This document shows, piece after piece, positions 23,951 through 33,400 of a DNA stretch of 64,000 nucleotides. Numbering within the stretch: the stretch's first letter is position 1; every line of letters starts with the position of its first letter. Both the position numbers and the translations under genes were made by a program. This DNA comes from RGIG6353 sp964650465 (GTDB lineage Bacteria > Bacillota > Clostridia > Oscillospirales > SIG627): assembly GCA_964650465.1 (NCBI GenBank), contig CAZYTA010000004.1:1-64000 (forward strand), in the 5' to 3' direction. The notes below the pieces were generated by a model, which did not search any database, was not told the DNA's origin, and was given only the letters and a program-made list of their open reading frames with translations.

Positions 23951-24604
23951 ATGAATAATTTGACGATACGGCAAGAGACAGAAAAAGACTACAGAGCAGT
24001 TGAAGAATTAACCCGCGAGGCGTTTTGGAATGTCTACAAGCCGGGTGCGGACGAGCATTATTACGTGCATATGATGCGTTCACATCCCGACTTTATCCCA
24101 GAGCTTGCTTTCGTGATTGAGAAGGACGGAGAAATTATCGGAAATATCATGTACACAAAGGCGTGGCTTGAGGACGAGAATGGCAACCGCAAGGAGATAC
24201 TATCCTTCGGTCCGCTTTGCATTGCTCCCGAATACCAAAGGCAGAAGCTTGGCAAAATGCTGATTGAGCACTCCTTTGAGATAGCATGTAAGATGGGCTA
24301 TGACGTGAACATCATCTTCGGCAATCCGGGTAACTATGTCAGCCGTGGGTTTGTGAGCTGTAAAAAGAAAAATGTCAGCTTTGTTTTTGACGGCAACTTC
24401 CCGACAGCACTTCTTGTTTGCGAGCTTGTACCCGGTGTACTTGACGGCAGAAAGTGGATGTATATTCCCAGCACTGCCGCTGACTGTTGCGAGGATACAG
24501 CCGCTGTTGAGGCGTTTGATGCCACTTTTCCTCCAAAGGAAAAGAAGTGGATGCCCAGCCAAGAGGAGTTCTACATCTATAGTCATTCGTCAGTAGTTCG
24601 CTGA
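23951..24604 (+). CDS. GNAT family N-acetyltransferase
   Basis: The 217-residue protein has an N-terminal TIRQETEKDYRAVEELTREAF and motif A LSFGPLCIAPEYQRQKLGKML (~85-105), with the acetyl-CoA loop QRQKLGK. IIFGNPGNYVSRGFV follows. The layout resembles the YhbS-like predicted acetyltransferases. The substrate is unknown. The ATG follows AAAGGA. It has its own promoter and a leader hairpin and ends at a bidirectional terminator shared with the XRE gene. Confidence 0.86.
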   Translation: MNNLTIRQETEKDYRAVEELTREAFWNVYKPGADEHYYVHMMRSHPDFIPELAFVIEKDGEIIGNIMYTKAWLEDENGNRKEILSFGPLCIAPEYQRQKLGKMLIEHSFEIACKMGYDVNIIFGNPGNYVSRGFVSCKKKNVSFVFDGNFPTALLVCELVPGVLDGRKWMYIPSTAADCCEDTAAVEAFDATFPPKEKKWMPSQEEFYIYSHSSVVR

Positions 24605-24608
24605 ACGT

Positions 24609-24652
24609 AAAAAGCCGATGAGGTTTCGATTGATTCCTCATCGGCAATTTTT
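24609..24652. terminator. Bidirectional terminator between convergent GNAT and XRE genes
   Basis: GCCGATGAGG and CCTCATCGGC form a perfect 10-bp stem flanked by AAAAA and ATTTTT. Confidence 0.85.
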
Positions 24653-25145
24653 ATGCTCCTATAAACGCATACACGATAACAACAATGATAACTGCGGCAA
24701 TAACCAAGCGTGAAATGATAAACGGAATGATAAGCGTTCTTCTTGCCGCCATTCGCTTATAGTTGGGCTTAGATAACAGTCCGAATGCGATATAACCGAT
24801 CACACTCACAATGCTGACAGCGTACAAATACGGCCACTGCGTAAAGTAGTTGACGATAGCAAACACGGTCGCAAGCGCCAGACAAGCCATAGCGCACCAA
24901 TAATACTTGCGGCTTTGCGCCTCGTCAAGCAAGCGCTTGTTTTGGATATCATCATCGGAGATCAGCTCGTCTATGCTGATCTTGAATAGGCTTGATAATT
25001 CCTTCAGGCTGTCGATACTCGGGTATCCCTTGTCGGTCTCCCATTTTGAGATAGCCGTACGTGTGACGTAGATCTTTTCTGCAAGCTCGTCTTGTGTTAA
25101 ACCGTTATCGGTTCTTAGCTTTTTTAATTTTTCACCAAAAGTCAT
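24651..25145 (-). CDS. XRE-family regulator with C-terminal membrane helices
   Basis: Residues 1-65 are an XRE helix-turn-helix (LKKLRTDNGLTQDELAEKIY, VTRTAISKWETDKGYPSIDS, ISIDELIS). After a charged linker come three hydrophobic segments (~83-100, 105-125, 140-162). This HTH-plus-membrane design is frequent in Firmicutes and suggests a membrane-associated regulator. The ligand or partner is unknown. The ATG follows AAGGAGG. It is transcribed from its own promoter at 25202-25174. Confidence 0.85.
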   Translation of the reverse strand: MTFGEKLKKLRTDNGLTQDELAEKIYVTRTAISKWETDKGYPSIDSLKELSSLFKISIDELISDDDIQNKRLLDEAQSRKYYWCAMACLALATVFAIVNYFTQWPYLYAVSIVSVIGYIAFGLLSKPNYKRMAARRTLIIPFIISRLVIAAVIIVVIVYAFIGA

Positions 25146-25173
25146 AATGGTTCCTCCTTACTTTTGTGATACC

Positions 25174-25202
25174 ATTATAACGCCAAAGCCCTATCAAGTC
25201 AC
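25174..25202 (-). promoter_or_regulatory. Sigma-A promoter of the XRE-membrane gene
   Basis: On the minus strand, GTGACT (25202-25197) and a perfect TATAAT (25179-25174) have a 17-base spacer. Confidence 0.65.
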
Positions 25203-25218
25203 GACACTATCCGTCACA

Positions 25219-25407
25219 TCAGCGTTTTTTATATATCACAAGCTCGGGATTTTCGCCGTTTTCCTCGTAGGTGCATATCAGGATAAAGTCAACATTGGCA
25301 ACGACGCCAAAACACCTGTCTCCGCCGAATTCGCATTCTAACTGATTTCCGAGATAGGTGGCGTTATCGTCAAGGACCTTGACAAATTCCTGATTAAGAG
25401 TTAACAT
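25219..25407 (-). CDS. Small hypothetical protein downstream of GH38
   Basis: About 62 residues from ATG 25407 (LNQEFVKVLDDNATYLGNQL...LVIYKKR). The composition is acidic with a hydrophobic VDFILICTY strand, so a small soluble alpha/beta protein is likely. The ribosome site is poor: the only GGAG lies 16 bases upstream and belongs to the terminator hairpin of GH38. A GTG at 25431 would put the start inside that hairpin. It may therefore be a truncated gene. Not recognised. Confidence 0.4.
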   Translation of the reverse strand: MLTLNQEFVKVLDDNATYLGNQLECEFGGDRCFGVVANVDFILICTYEENGENPELVIYKKR

Positions 25408-25411
25408 ATGT

Positions 25412-25466
25412 AAAATAAAAATACTCCTCACAAATGGCTAATGCCGTGCGTAAGGAGTATTTTTGT
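25412..25466 (-). terminator. Terminator of the GH38 gene
   Basis: AAAAATACTCCT (ending near 25428) and AGGAGTATTTTT (25453-25464) form a long stem with A- and T-runs, right after the GH38 stop. Confidence 0.75.
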
Positions 25467-25470
25467 TTTA

Positions 25471-28400
25471 TCAATCGATTTTTATTGTCAATATCTCAAA
25501 TGCACCGATGTTCAGGGTTATTTTGCCGTCATTTATTTCAAGGCTTGTTATATCTCTTTCCATCATATCGGTGAGAGTTGCCTTTTTTGCTTTCATTCCA
25601 AGCTCTATTTCAACTGTGTCCTTCATGTTTTTGTATTCGTAAAGTCGGAGAACAGTGCCGCTGCCTTTTTCCTCTTCCTTTACAGTTTCGCAAATTACAT
25701 GGCCACAATTGACGGTGACAAGTGATTTTGATGCAGGAATAAGATCGCTGTCACCCGTTGTTTTTAATGCTGTCATGGGATAGTTGAGGAAATAGGCTTC
25801 CTTGGCTGTGTCTGCCGTTTCCAATCTGCCCTTATGAGGATAAATCGAATAGGTAAAGGTGTGCTCGCCCATATCGGCATCTGTATCGGGATATTCAGGA
25901 CCTCTCAGCAGAGAGAGCTGAATAACACCGTTGTGAATATCATGACCGTATTTGCAGTCATTGAGTATGCTTACACCGTAGTTGCCCTCGGATATATCGG
26001 CGTATTTGTGAGCGCAGACCTCAAATTTAGCCTTGTCCCAGCTTGTGTTGAAGTGTGTGGGACGTTCTACAGTGCCAAACTGTATCTCGTAGGTGGCTTT
26101 GTCCGAATTGATGTCAACGGGGAAGGCGGCTTTCAGCATATTGTGCTTGGTATGCCAATCTACATAGGTGTCAAAGTCAATTCTGGCAGTACCCTCATAA
26201 AACCATACCGTCTGTATCAGCTTTGAACCCATGAATGAGCGTGTTATTCTGATGCCGAAGCGTGCACCGTCATCAACGCTCTCCACCGAATCAAGCGCAG
26301 TTATAACCTTGTAGGAATCTCTTGAGTATTCCTGCCATTCCCAGTTGTCATAGGAATCGGGATAGTCGGCATATACACGAAGCTCGTTTGCCGCCGCACC
26401 CTTTGACAGCACCTCTCGTCGGTTTGCTTTGTCATAGATGGATACTATTCGGTAAGACTCGTCAAATACAACCTTGAGACAGTCGGTTTCTACTGTGTTG
26501 CAGTCAAAGGTAATGCTGTTTTCGGTAACTAAGCTGTTACATACACTGTAGCCCTTTGGTGCAATGCCGCTGACCTTGGCGGTTTTGCCGTCAATTTTTA
26601 TGAAGCCGTTACCCTCAAAGGAATGGGGATTGAATACAACATATCCATGCTTTTTGTCAAGAGAGGCGGCTATCTTTTCCTTGACCGAGGCGGCTATCTT
26701 TTCTCCGTCGGCTTTTACCCAAGCGTAATCTATGTCACAGCGGTCATAAACCTCCTTGATAGATGAGCCGGGGATAACGTCGTGGAACTGATTTGACAGT
26801 ATTTCTTCCCAACCTCGATGAAGCTTTTCCTTGGGGAAGGGAATGTCGAAAAGCTCTTTTGCAAGAACTGAGAGCATTTCCGCATCGGTGTAAAGAAATT
26901 CGCAATAGCGGTTGTTCTTTTTATTCTTGGCAACTGTGGTGTAGGTGCCTCTGTGAAATTCAAGATACAGCTCACCTCGCCACTCGGGGGTTTCGGGATT
27001 GTTTTCTATCTTCTTTGCAAGTCTGTCAAGGAACGGGGCTACAAATTCCTGCTTGACTACGGGACATCCGGGGATTCCCTTTGCACCTCGCCGTGACAGC
27101 TCCATCCATTCAACGGTAGGTCCTCCGCCTCCGTCGCCCCATCCAAAGGGAGACAGCACCTCATTTGAGAGGTTTTTCTGAGAGTATCTTTTGAAGGTGC
27201 CCAGCATTGTGGCGGCATGGGTGTTTCCGTTGTAGGTAGTGAAGTTCAGTGTAGGCTCTCTTGTAATTTGCTGTGTAGTGATGAATTGAGTATTTATTGC
27301 AGTTGAGTCAATACCCCTCCAGCGGAAGGTGTCATAGGGCATACGGTCTGTGTCATTCCAGCTTATTTTAGAGGTCACAAACCAATCAACACCGCATTTT
27401 CTCAATATCTGAGGCAGTGCCGCAGAGTATCCGAAAACATCGGGAAGCCAGAGCACTCGGTTTTCGACTCCGAATTCGTCCTTGAAGAAATTCTTGGCAT
27501 AAAGCACCTGTCTTACAAGGCTCTCGCCCGAGGTAAGGTTGCAGTCAGCCTCTACCCACATAGAGCCTTCGCACTCCCATTTACCCTCTTTTATGAGTCT
27601 TTTTATCTCACTGTATACCTCGGGAGCTTCCTCCTTGAGGTATTTGTATAAAAGCGCCTGAGAGGACATAAATCTGTATTCGGGGTAAAGCTTCATCAGC
27701 TCCTTTACCGTACCGAATGAGCGCTGTACCTTCTCTCTTGTTTGCTGAAATGTCCACATCCAGGCACAGTCAATGTGGGTGTGTCCGATAATTGATACGC
27801 TTGCATCAAGAGGAGGACACTCAATGTCACTGTATAGGGTGTTGGCAAGGTATTCTCTTGCCGCTTTGACAGAAGCAAAAAATTCTTCGCTTCCCACATC
27901 ATTCATGTCAAGAAGAGACACCGCACGGTAGAGATGTGTTTCAATCTGAGAATACTCAAGGCTCTCCGTGTCAAGGCAGTCCAGCATTGTGAGAGGGTAG
28001 GCAATGTCATAATAAAGACCGCTTGCATCAAGGTCAAGTTCCTTAATCTTTGTAATGAGCTTTGCGTGGGTGGGCTGAGAGCCTATGTAGGCATAGATGT
28101 AGACATCGGTGCTGTCAGCACTGCCGAGGTAGTGCTCGCGGTGGTTTGTGTCAAGTCCCTGACGGAGTATTCCGTCGGTGTAAAGTATAAACTGCGGGTT
28201 GGCGGCATTCCAGCCGTTATACTCGGTTTCCACGGTCAGCCAGTCATTTTCATAGGTGCTGCCGAGAGTAAAGTGGAACCATGCGTGGCAATGTGCCTCG
28301 CCGCCCCATGTCCTGTCCTCTTCCAAGGGCTTGAATTCGGTGAGCGGGGGAGGAGTGTTTCCCTCTTTGTAGCCGCAATAGCATATGTCTATTTTTTCTA

Positions 28401-28485
28401 TTTCACGCGAATTTTTCCAATAGTATTTTTTCAGCAATTGAAAATATTGATGTATTTTCCTGAGCGCTTTTGTACCGTTGCTCAT
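25471..28485 (-). CDS. Alpha-mannosidase, glycoside hydrolase family 38
   Basis: This is a 1004-residue GH38 enzyme without a signal peptide, so cytoplasmic. GHTHIDCAWMW (~residue 233) carries zinc ligands His and Asp. WLPDVFGYSAALPQIL contains the nucleophile Asp near residue 349. SKISWNDTDRMPYDTFRWRG and NQFHDVIPGSSIKEVY are further family motifs, followed by the beta-sandwich C-terminal domains. It removes alpha-linked mannose from oligosaccharides, probably of N-glycan or mannan origin. It is divergently transcribed from the GH39 operon with back-to-back consensus promoters. Confidence 0.94.
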   Translation of the reverse strand: MSNGTKALRKIHQYFQLLKKYYWKNSREIEKIDICYCGYKEGNTPPPLTEFKPLEEDRTWGGEAHCHAWFHFTLGSTYENDWLTVETEYNGWNAANPQFILYTDGILRQGLDTNHREHYLGSADSTDVYIYAYIGSQPTHAKLITKIKELDLDASGLYYDIAYPLTMLDCLDTESLEYSQIETHLYRAVSLLDMNDVGSEEFFASVKAAREYLANTLYSDIECPPLDASVSIIGHTHIDCAWMWTFQQTREKVQRSFGTVKELMKLYPEYRFMSSQALLYKYLKEEAPEVYSEIKRLIKEGKWECEGSMWVEADCNLTSGESLVRQVLYAKNFFKDEFGVENRVLWLPDVFGYSAALPQILRKCGVDWFVTSKISWNDTDRMPYDTFRWRGIDSTAINTQFITTQQITREPTLNFTTYNGNTHAATMLGTFKRYSQKNLSNEVLSPFGWGDGGGGPTVEWMELSRRGAKGIPGCPVVKQEFVAPFLDRLAKKIENNPETPEWRGELYLEFHRGTYTTVAKNKKNNRYCEFLYTDAEMLSVLAKELFDIPFPKEKLHRGWEEILSNQFHDVIPGSSIKEVYDRCDIDYAWVKADGEKIAASVKEKIAASLDKKHGYVVFNPHSFEGNGFIKIDGKTAKVSGIAPKGYSVCNSLVTENSITFDCNTVETDCLKVVFDESYRIVSIYDKANRREVLSKGAAANELRVYADYPDSYDNWEWQEYSRDSYKVITALDSVESVDDGARFGIRITRSFMGSKLIQTVWFYEGTARIDFDTYVDWHTKHNMLKAAFPVDINSDKATYEIQFGTVERPTHFNTSWDKAKFEVCAHKYADISEGNYGVSILNDCKYGHDIHNGVIQLSLLRGPEYPDTDADMGEHTFTYSIYPHKGRLETADTAKEAYFLNYPMTALKTTGDSDLIPASKSLVTVNCGHVICETVKEEEKGSGTVLRLYEYKNMKDTVEIELGMKAKKATLTDMMERDITSLEINDGKITLNIGAFEILTIKID

Positions 28486-28517
28486 ATTAAAACCTCACCT
28501 TTATTTATTTGTAGCTA

Positions 28518-28546
28518 ATTATACAACAATGATGACCTTGTGTCAA
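28518..28546 (-). promoter_or_regulatory. Sigma-A promoter of GH38
   Basis: On the minus strand, TTGACA (28546-28541) and TATAAT (28523-28518) have a 17-base spacer; both hexamers are perfect. Confidence 0.88.
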
Positions 28547-28565
28547 TAATTTTTGGTGGAAATGC

Positions 28566-28594
28566 TTGACTTAAAAATCCATTTATGCTACACT
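28566..28594 (+). promoter_or_regulatory. Sigma-A promoter of the GH39-YhcH-SLH operon
   Basis: TTGACT (28566-28571) and TACACT (28589-28594) with a 17-base spacer, 38 bases before the GH39 ATG. Only 19 bases separate it from the divergent GH38 -35 element, so one regulator could affect both. Confidence 0.8.
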
Positions 28595-28632
28595 GAAAAT
28601 GTTAAATTTTTTGTATATATCAGGAGAAAATT

Positions 28633-29970
28633 ATGACAGAGCTTAATTTCGATTTTTCAAAAAAAATAAGACCCATAAAGCCTATGAATGCGGTAAACAA
28701 CGGTCCTGCGGGCTCCAAGGTAAGGGGAGTAAAGGGCAATTTCGCCGACTACGAGGCGGCTCGTATTCCTTATGCAAGAAATCATGATGCCTCCTTCTTT
28801 TCGGGCTACGGCGGAGAGCATACAGTTGACGTACACAGAATTTTCAAAAACTTTGATGCCGATGAAAATGACCCCGAATCCTATGTTTTCGGACCTACAG
28901 ACCAATATGTGCTTGATACGTTTTCTGCGGGCACAAAGGTGTTTTACCGTCTGGGCGCGGCAATAGAGCATGGCTATAAATACGGCACACATCCTCCCAA
29001 GGACTACCTCAAGTGGGCAAAAATTTGCGAACACATTATACGCCACTATACAGAGGGCTGGGCAAACGGTTATGAGCTTGATATCGAATATTGGGAGATA
29101 TGGAACGAACCCGATTGCCGTAACGGTGACGGTACTTACCCTTGTTGGCAGGGAACCTTTGAGGATTTCAGGGAATTTTTCCTTGTTACGGCAAAGTATC
29201 TTAAGGAGACCTTCCCCAAGCTTAAGATAGGCGGACCTGCAATGGCGTCTGTATGGTCACCCGTTGACAGACTTATGCCCAAATTCCCCGAGCATGGAGT
29301 TTACCTTGATTTCTATTCATACCATTGGTACGGAAATAAGGTCAGCGACTACATTGAAACACTTCAAAGAGGACGTGCGCAGGCTGATGAATATTTCGGA
29401 AAGCAGGCGGAGACCATACTCAACGAGTACAACTATATCAAGGGCTGGTCGGGTGACGATTGGACATATTCACTCCAAAACGAAAGAGGACTCAAGGGAG
29501 CATCCTTCAATGCAACACTTATGGCTGTATCCCAGACTACAGGGCTTCTGGATATGCTTATGTACTACGATGCCCGTCCCTGCGGAATGAACGGAATGTT
29601 CGACCAGGTAGGATATAAGAAGCTCAAGACCTATTATACAATTTCGGCTTTCTCACACCTCAATGACCTTGGCACACAGGCAGAAAGCGAATCGGCAGAC
29701 GGAATTTACACGGTAGCTGCAACCGACGGCAAGGGCAAGGGCGCTGTGCTTGTCACACACTACGATGACAACGATGCAACCGAGACCAAGACGGTAAAGC
29801 TTAACTTTGCGGGCTTCGGCAAAAAGGTGAAGACGGAGTATTACCTTCTTGACGAGGAGCATGACATGGAGCTTATGCGCGAGGAAATATTTACTGCAGA
29901 TGAATTTGCATCATATGTTAAGATGCCGATATTTACTACTTATCTTATTAAATTTGAAATAATGGAGTAA
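28633..29970 (+). CDS. GH39-like glycoside hydrolase (beta-xylosidase/related)
   Basis: The 445-residue protein is a TIM-barrel clan GH-A enzyme without a signal peptide. The acid/base pair lies in YWEIWNEPD (Glu159). The nucleophile is expected in TILNEYNY (Glu265). FYSYHWYG and KIGGPAMAS are typical GH39 phrases. GH39 includes beta-xylosidases and alpha-iduronidases, and the substrate is not decided by these motifs. The C-terminal ~90 residues form a small beta domain. The ATG follows CAGGAGA. It starts an operon with a YhcH-family protein and a large SLH protein. Confidence 0.82.
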   Translation: MTELNFDFSKKIRPIKPMNAVNNGPAGSKVRGVKGNFADYEAARIPYARNHDASFFSGYGGEHTVDVHRIFKNFDADENDPESYVFGPTDQYVLDTFSAGTKVFYRLGAAIEHGYKYGTHPPKDYLKWAKICEHIIRHYTEGWANGYELDIEYWEIWNEPDCRNGDGTYPCWQGTFEDFREFFLVTAKYLKETFPKLKIGGPAMASVWSPVDRLMPKFPEHGVYLDFYSYHWYGNKVSDYIETLQRGRAQADEYFGKQAETILNEYNYIKGWSGDDWTYSLQNERGLKGASFNATLMAVSQTTGLLDMLMYYDARPCGMNGMFDQVGYKKLKTYYTISAFSHLNDLGTQAESESADGIYTVAATDGKGKGAVLVTHYDDNDATETKTVKLNFAGFGKKVKTEYYLLDEEHDMELMREEIFTADEFASYVKMPIFTTYLIKFEIME

Positions 29971-29974
29971 TGCT

Positions 29975-30436
29975 ATGATAATCACTAACATCAATTCACC
30001 CGAGCTGTCACTTTATGCCAAGCTCAATCCCTATTTTGCCACAGCATTTGAGGATATCAGAAAAATCATCGACGAAAAGACCGAGGTGGGCAAGTACATT
30101 ATCGAAGAGGATAAATACTTCTATATGGTGCAGGAGTACGAGGCAAAGGATGCCGAGGACTCAAAATTTGAGATGCACGAGAAATTCATCGATATACAGG
30201 TCATTCTCGAGGGCGAGGAGGAAATCCGCTTCGATGTCCCCGAAAATCTCAAGCAGGGACTTCCTCCCAAGGGCGACAATATATATTTTGATATTGCAAC
30301 GGATACCTGCGATACAGCGGTGCTGTCGGCAGGCGAGCTTGCAATAATCTTCCCCGGTGAGCCTCATGCCCCCGGTATCAAGCATTTTGAGGAAAAGAAG
30401 AATATAAGAAAGATAGTTTTTAAAATAAAATATTGA
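29975..30436 (+). CDS. YhcH/YjgK/YiaL family (DUF386) protein
   Basis: The 153-residue cupin-like protein contains FEMHEKFIDIQVILEGEEEI (~68-87), FDVPENLKQG and IIFPGEPHAPGI with metal-binding His/Glu, the signature of the family that includes EbgC and the sialic-acid-linked YhcH. Members are thought to act as sugar-processing isomerases or anomerases. It starts 4 bases after GH39 and ends 11 bases before the SLH gene, so it is co-transcribed and probably handles the sugar released by the hydrolases. Confidence 0.9.
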   Translation: MIITNINSPELSLYAKLNPYFATAFEDIRKIIDEKTEVGKYIIEEDKYFYMVQEYEAKDAEDSKFEMHEKFIDIQVILEGEEEIRFDVPENLKQGLPPKGDNIYFDIATDTCDTAVLSAGELAIIFPGEPHAPGIKHFEEKKNIRKIVFKIKY

Positions 30437-30447
30437 GGTGTCAAACC

Positions 30448-33400
30448 ATGAAAAGGCTTTTGATGCTATTTGTTCTGACAGCTGTGCTGCTGACAGCCAC
30501 AGTTTCCGCAAAAACCATAGAAAAGCAGGATATAGACACCAATACCGCATATATCGGAGGCTATGAGGACAACAGCTTCCGACCGAATAATACAATGACA
30601 AGAGCAGAGGCGGTAACTATAATCGCAAGGCTTCTTGTGGGCGAGGACGCCATAGGAAATGGCGTATCCTCCTTTAAGGATGTGAATTCACATTGGGCAA
30701 AAAAATATATTGCCTGTCTTGAAGAGGAGGGGATGCTGACGAGATACAGCGGCAGCTTCTATCCCGATAAGCCTATAACCAGAGCAGAATTTGTGGAGCT
30801 TGCGGTAACAGCCTGCGGAACTGGTAACGGAAACGGTGACAGAAACTTTGATGATGTTACACCCGACCACCCCTTTTATGAGTCTGTAATGAAGTCGGCA
30901 AACAGCGGACTTGTGGGAGGCTACGAGGACAATACCTTCCGCCCCGATAACACCATAACACGAGCAGAGGTTGTGACGGTTATGAACAGGGTGATGAGCA
31001 TTGATACAAGCACGAACATATTCGGACAGAATTACAATAAACTGAAAACCTTTAAGGATATTACAGGTCATTGGGCGAGATATAATATTCTGATTGCGTC
31101 CAATTCCTGTGCGGGAGAATATATAACACCCGTTTACGGAAGCCTGTACATCGGAGGAATGAGTATGAAAAACGGAGAAATAAGACTCGAAAACAGCTAT
31201 TTTGCATATGTTATCAGCGAGGACGGCGTTGTTGTATCAATAATCGACAAGCAGACAGGCAATGACATTGTGGGAGAGCTTGAGCCCTTTGCATATTTGA
31301 CAAAGGGTGAGGAAAGAATTTATCCCGACAGCGTACAGCTTAAAAATTCAAAGCTGTATTTCAAAATGGCAGACGGCACTGCCTTTACGGTCATACCTAC
31401 TGTAAAGGACTGCTACATATCCTTTGAAATAGCGGATTACAAGGGAACGGCTGAACAGCTCACCTTTGCAAACACAACTCTCGATTACACTACATCAAGC
31501 GAGGACGATCTATCTGTGCTTGGCGTATCCATGATATCAAGGGCGCTGACACAGTATCAGCCCAAGGTTACGGCACGCCGCTACGGTGCAGATGCCTTTG
31601 CCGAGTTCGGTATCGACGGTGCGAAGTATGCTATTATCGCAACTCCCATCAAGTATCACCTTGCGGCGCTGGAGGCACTTGCCAATGATACCGATATCAA
31701 GGAGGGTATATTTTCGGGAAGTCGATTTGACTCCGAGACAGAGAGGCTTGTAAATACAAACTACTTTATCTGCCACGATGCAAACCACAAGACACTGTTT
31801 GACAACATTGACCTGTATGTTTCGGTAGGCGTTGACATGCTTGCCTTCCACAAGGGTGCAGGTACCTTCCGTCAAGGTGATTTCTATTTCCACTATCAAG
31901 GTCTGCAGACGGCATATGTAAATGTTCTGTCGGCATATATTGAGCAGGCGGGGCTGGGAACAAGACAGCTTTATTCCTATTATATGACTCCCGAGGGGGC
32001 AAAGCTTCTTCCCGAGGAGCATTCAAAGGAATTTGAGTATATCGGAACATATAAGCTCAAGTCTGCTATCAAATCGTCAACAAGAAAATTTGAGCTTGAC
32101 GGCTGTACTCTTACGGGAAAATACTATATAGCAATCGGAAACGAGCTTATCAAGGCGACACTTGAAAACGGCAGTGTTACCGAATCGGAAAGAGGCGTGG
32201 GCGACTCTGAGCGCTTTGACCATTTTGAAGGAAGAGATGCTGTTGTAATCAATATCACGGGAACGGGTGCGTATAATTTCAAGGCGCTTGTGTCCGCCCC
32301 CTTGAGAGAGTACGGAATCCTTTCGGGACTTCATACATATGCCTTTTATATCGACGAGGGCTGTGAGGGACTTCTCTCCGACCCCAAGTGGCAGTCACAG
32401 TTTGAAATAACAGAGGAATACACGCTTGCGGAGGATATTACCGCAACTACAAGAAGAATAGAGGTTGAGGAAAGCCTTGACGGAGCAAGCGAGGGAACGG
32501 GCTGGCTTCACAGAGCATGGGACCTTCTCCTTATCGACAATGAGCTTGTAAGGGTAAATGTAAGCTCTCTTAGCGGAAATACCTTTACGGCAACAGAGAG
32601 AGGCCGTTTTGATACAGAAGCTGTTGAGCATAAGGCTGGCACAAAGGTGAGACGAATAGGCTCCTTCTACGGCGGTCTTACTCCCGAGATAGGCAGTGAC
32701 CTCTACTATTATGTGGGACAGCTTACGGGTGAGGCTTACAGCAAGGGCGGATTTGATATGGTGTACTTTGATGCTATCGACGGCGTAAGACACCACATTC
32801 CGTCAGGCTCTAAATACGGCGGATATCAGTATCACACAACAGAATTTCTTCGCGAGGCTCTTGAATACTGTGACAGGAAGCCCATTACAGAGGTATATAA
32901 CCCCACGCAGTATGTAGTACACAGCTACACACCTGCTTATGACTATGCAAACCGCGGCTATAAGGAGTATATGAGATATCATTCACGCTTCAATCAGACA
33001 TATCTCAATTCATACTTCTTTGCGACTATGGGCTGGTACAACTTCTATCCTCAGAAGGATATTGCCAATTGGGTAGACAATCCCAACGCAATGCCTCCCA
33101 ACACAATGTACGAGTATCAGCACACGGACGATATCGACCTGCTGGGCTCGCTTTGTGTGGCTTACAACTACTCGATGGTATTTGCAAACCTCGAAACCTA
33201 CTACACACTTCCCAAGAACAGGGCGAATATAGACCGCTTCGTGCAGTATGACAAGCTTCGTAAGGCGGGTTATTTCTCCGATGATATTACAAAGCAGATG
33301 CGGGAGAGCGAGTATGAGCATGCACTTGTTGACAAGGGCAACGGCGCATGGGCTATGGTGCAGAAGTCGTATGACAAGGCAAGAGTGAATAACCTTGCGG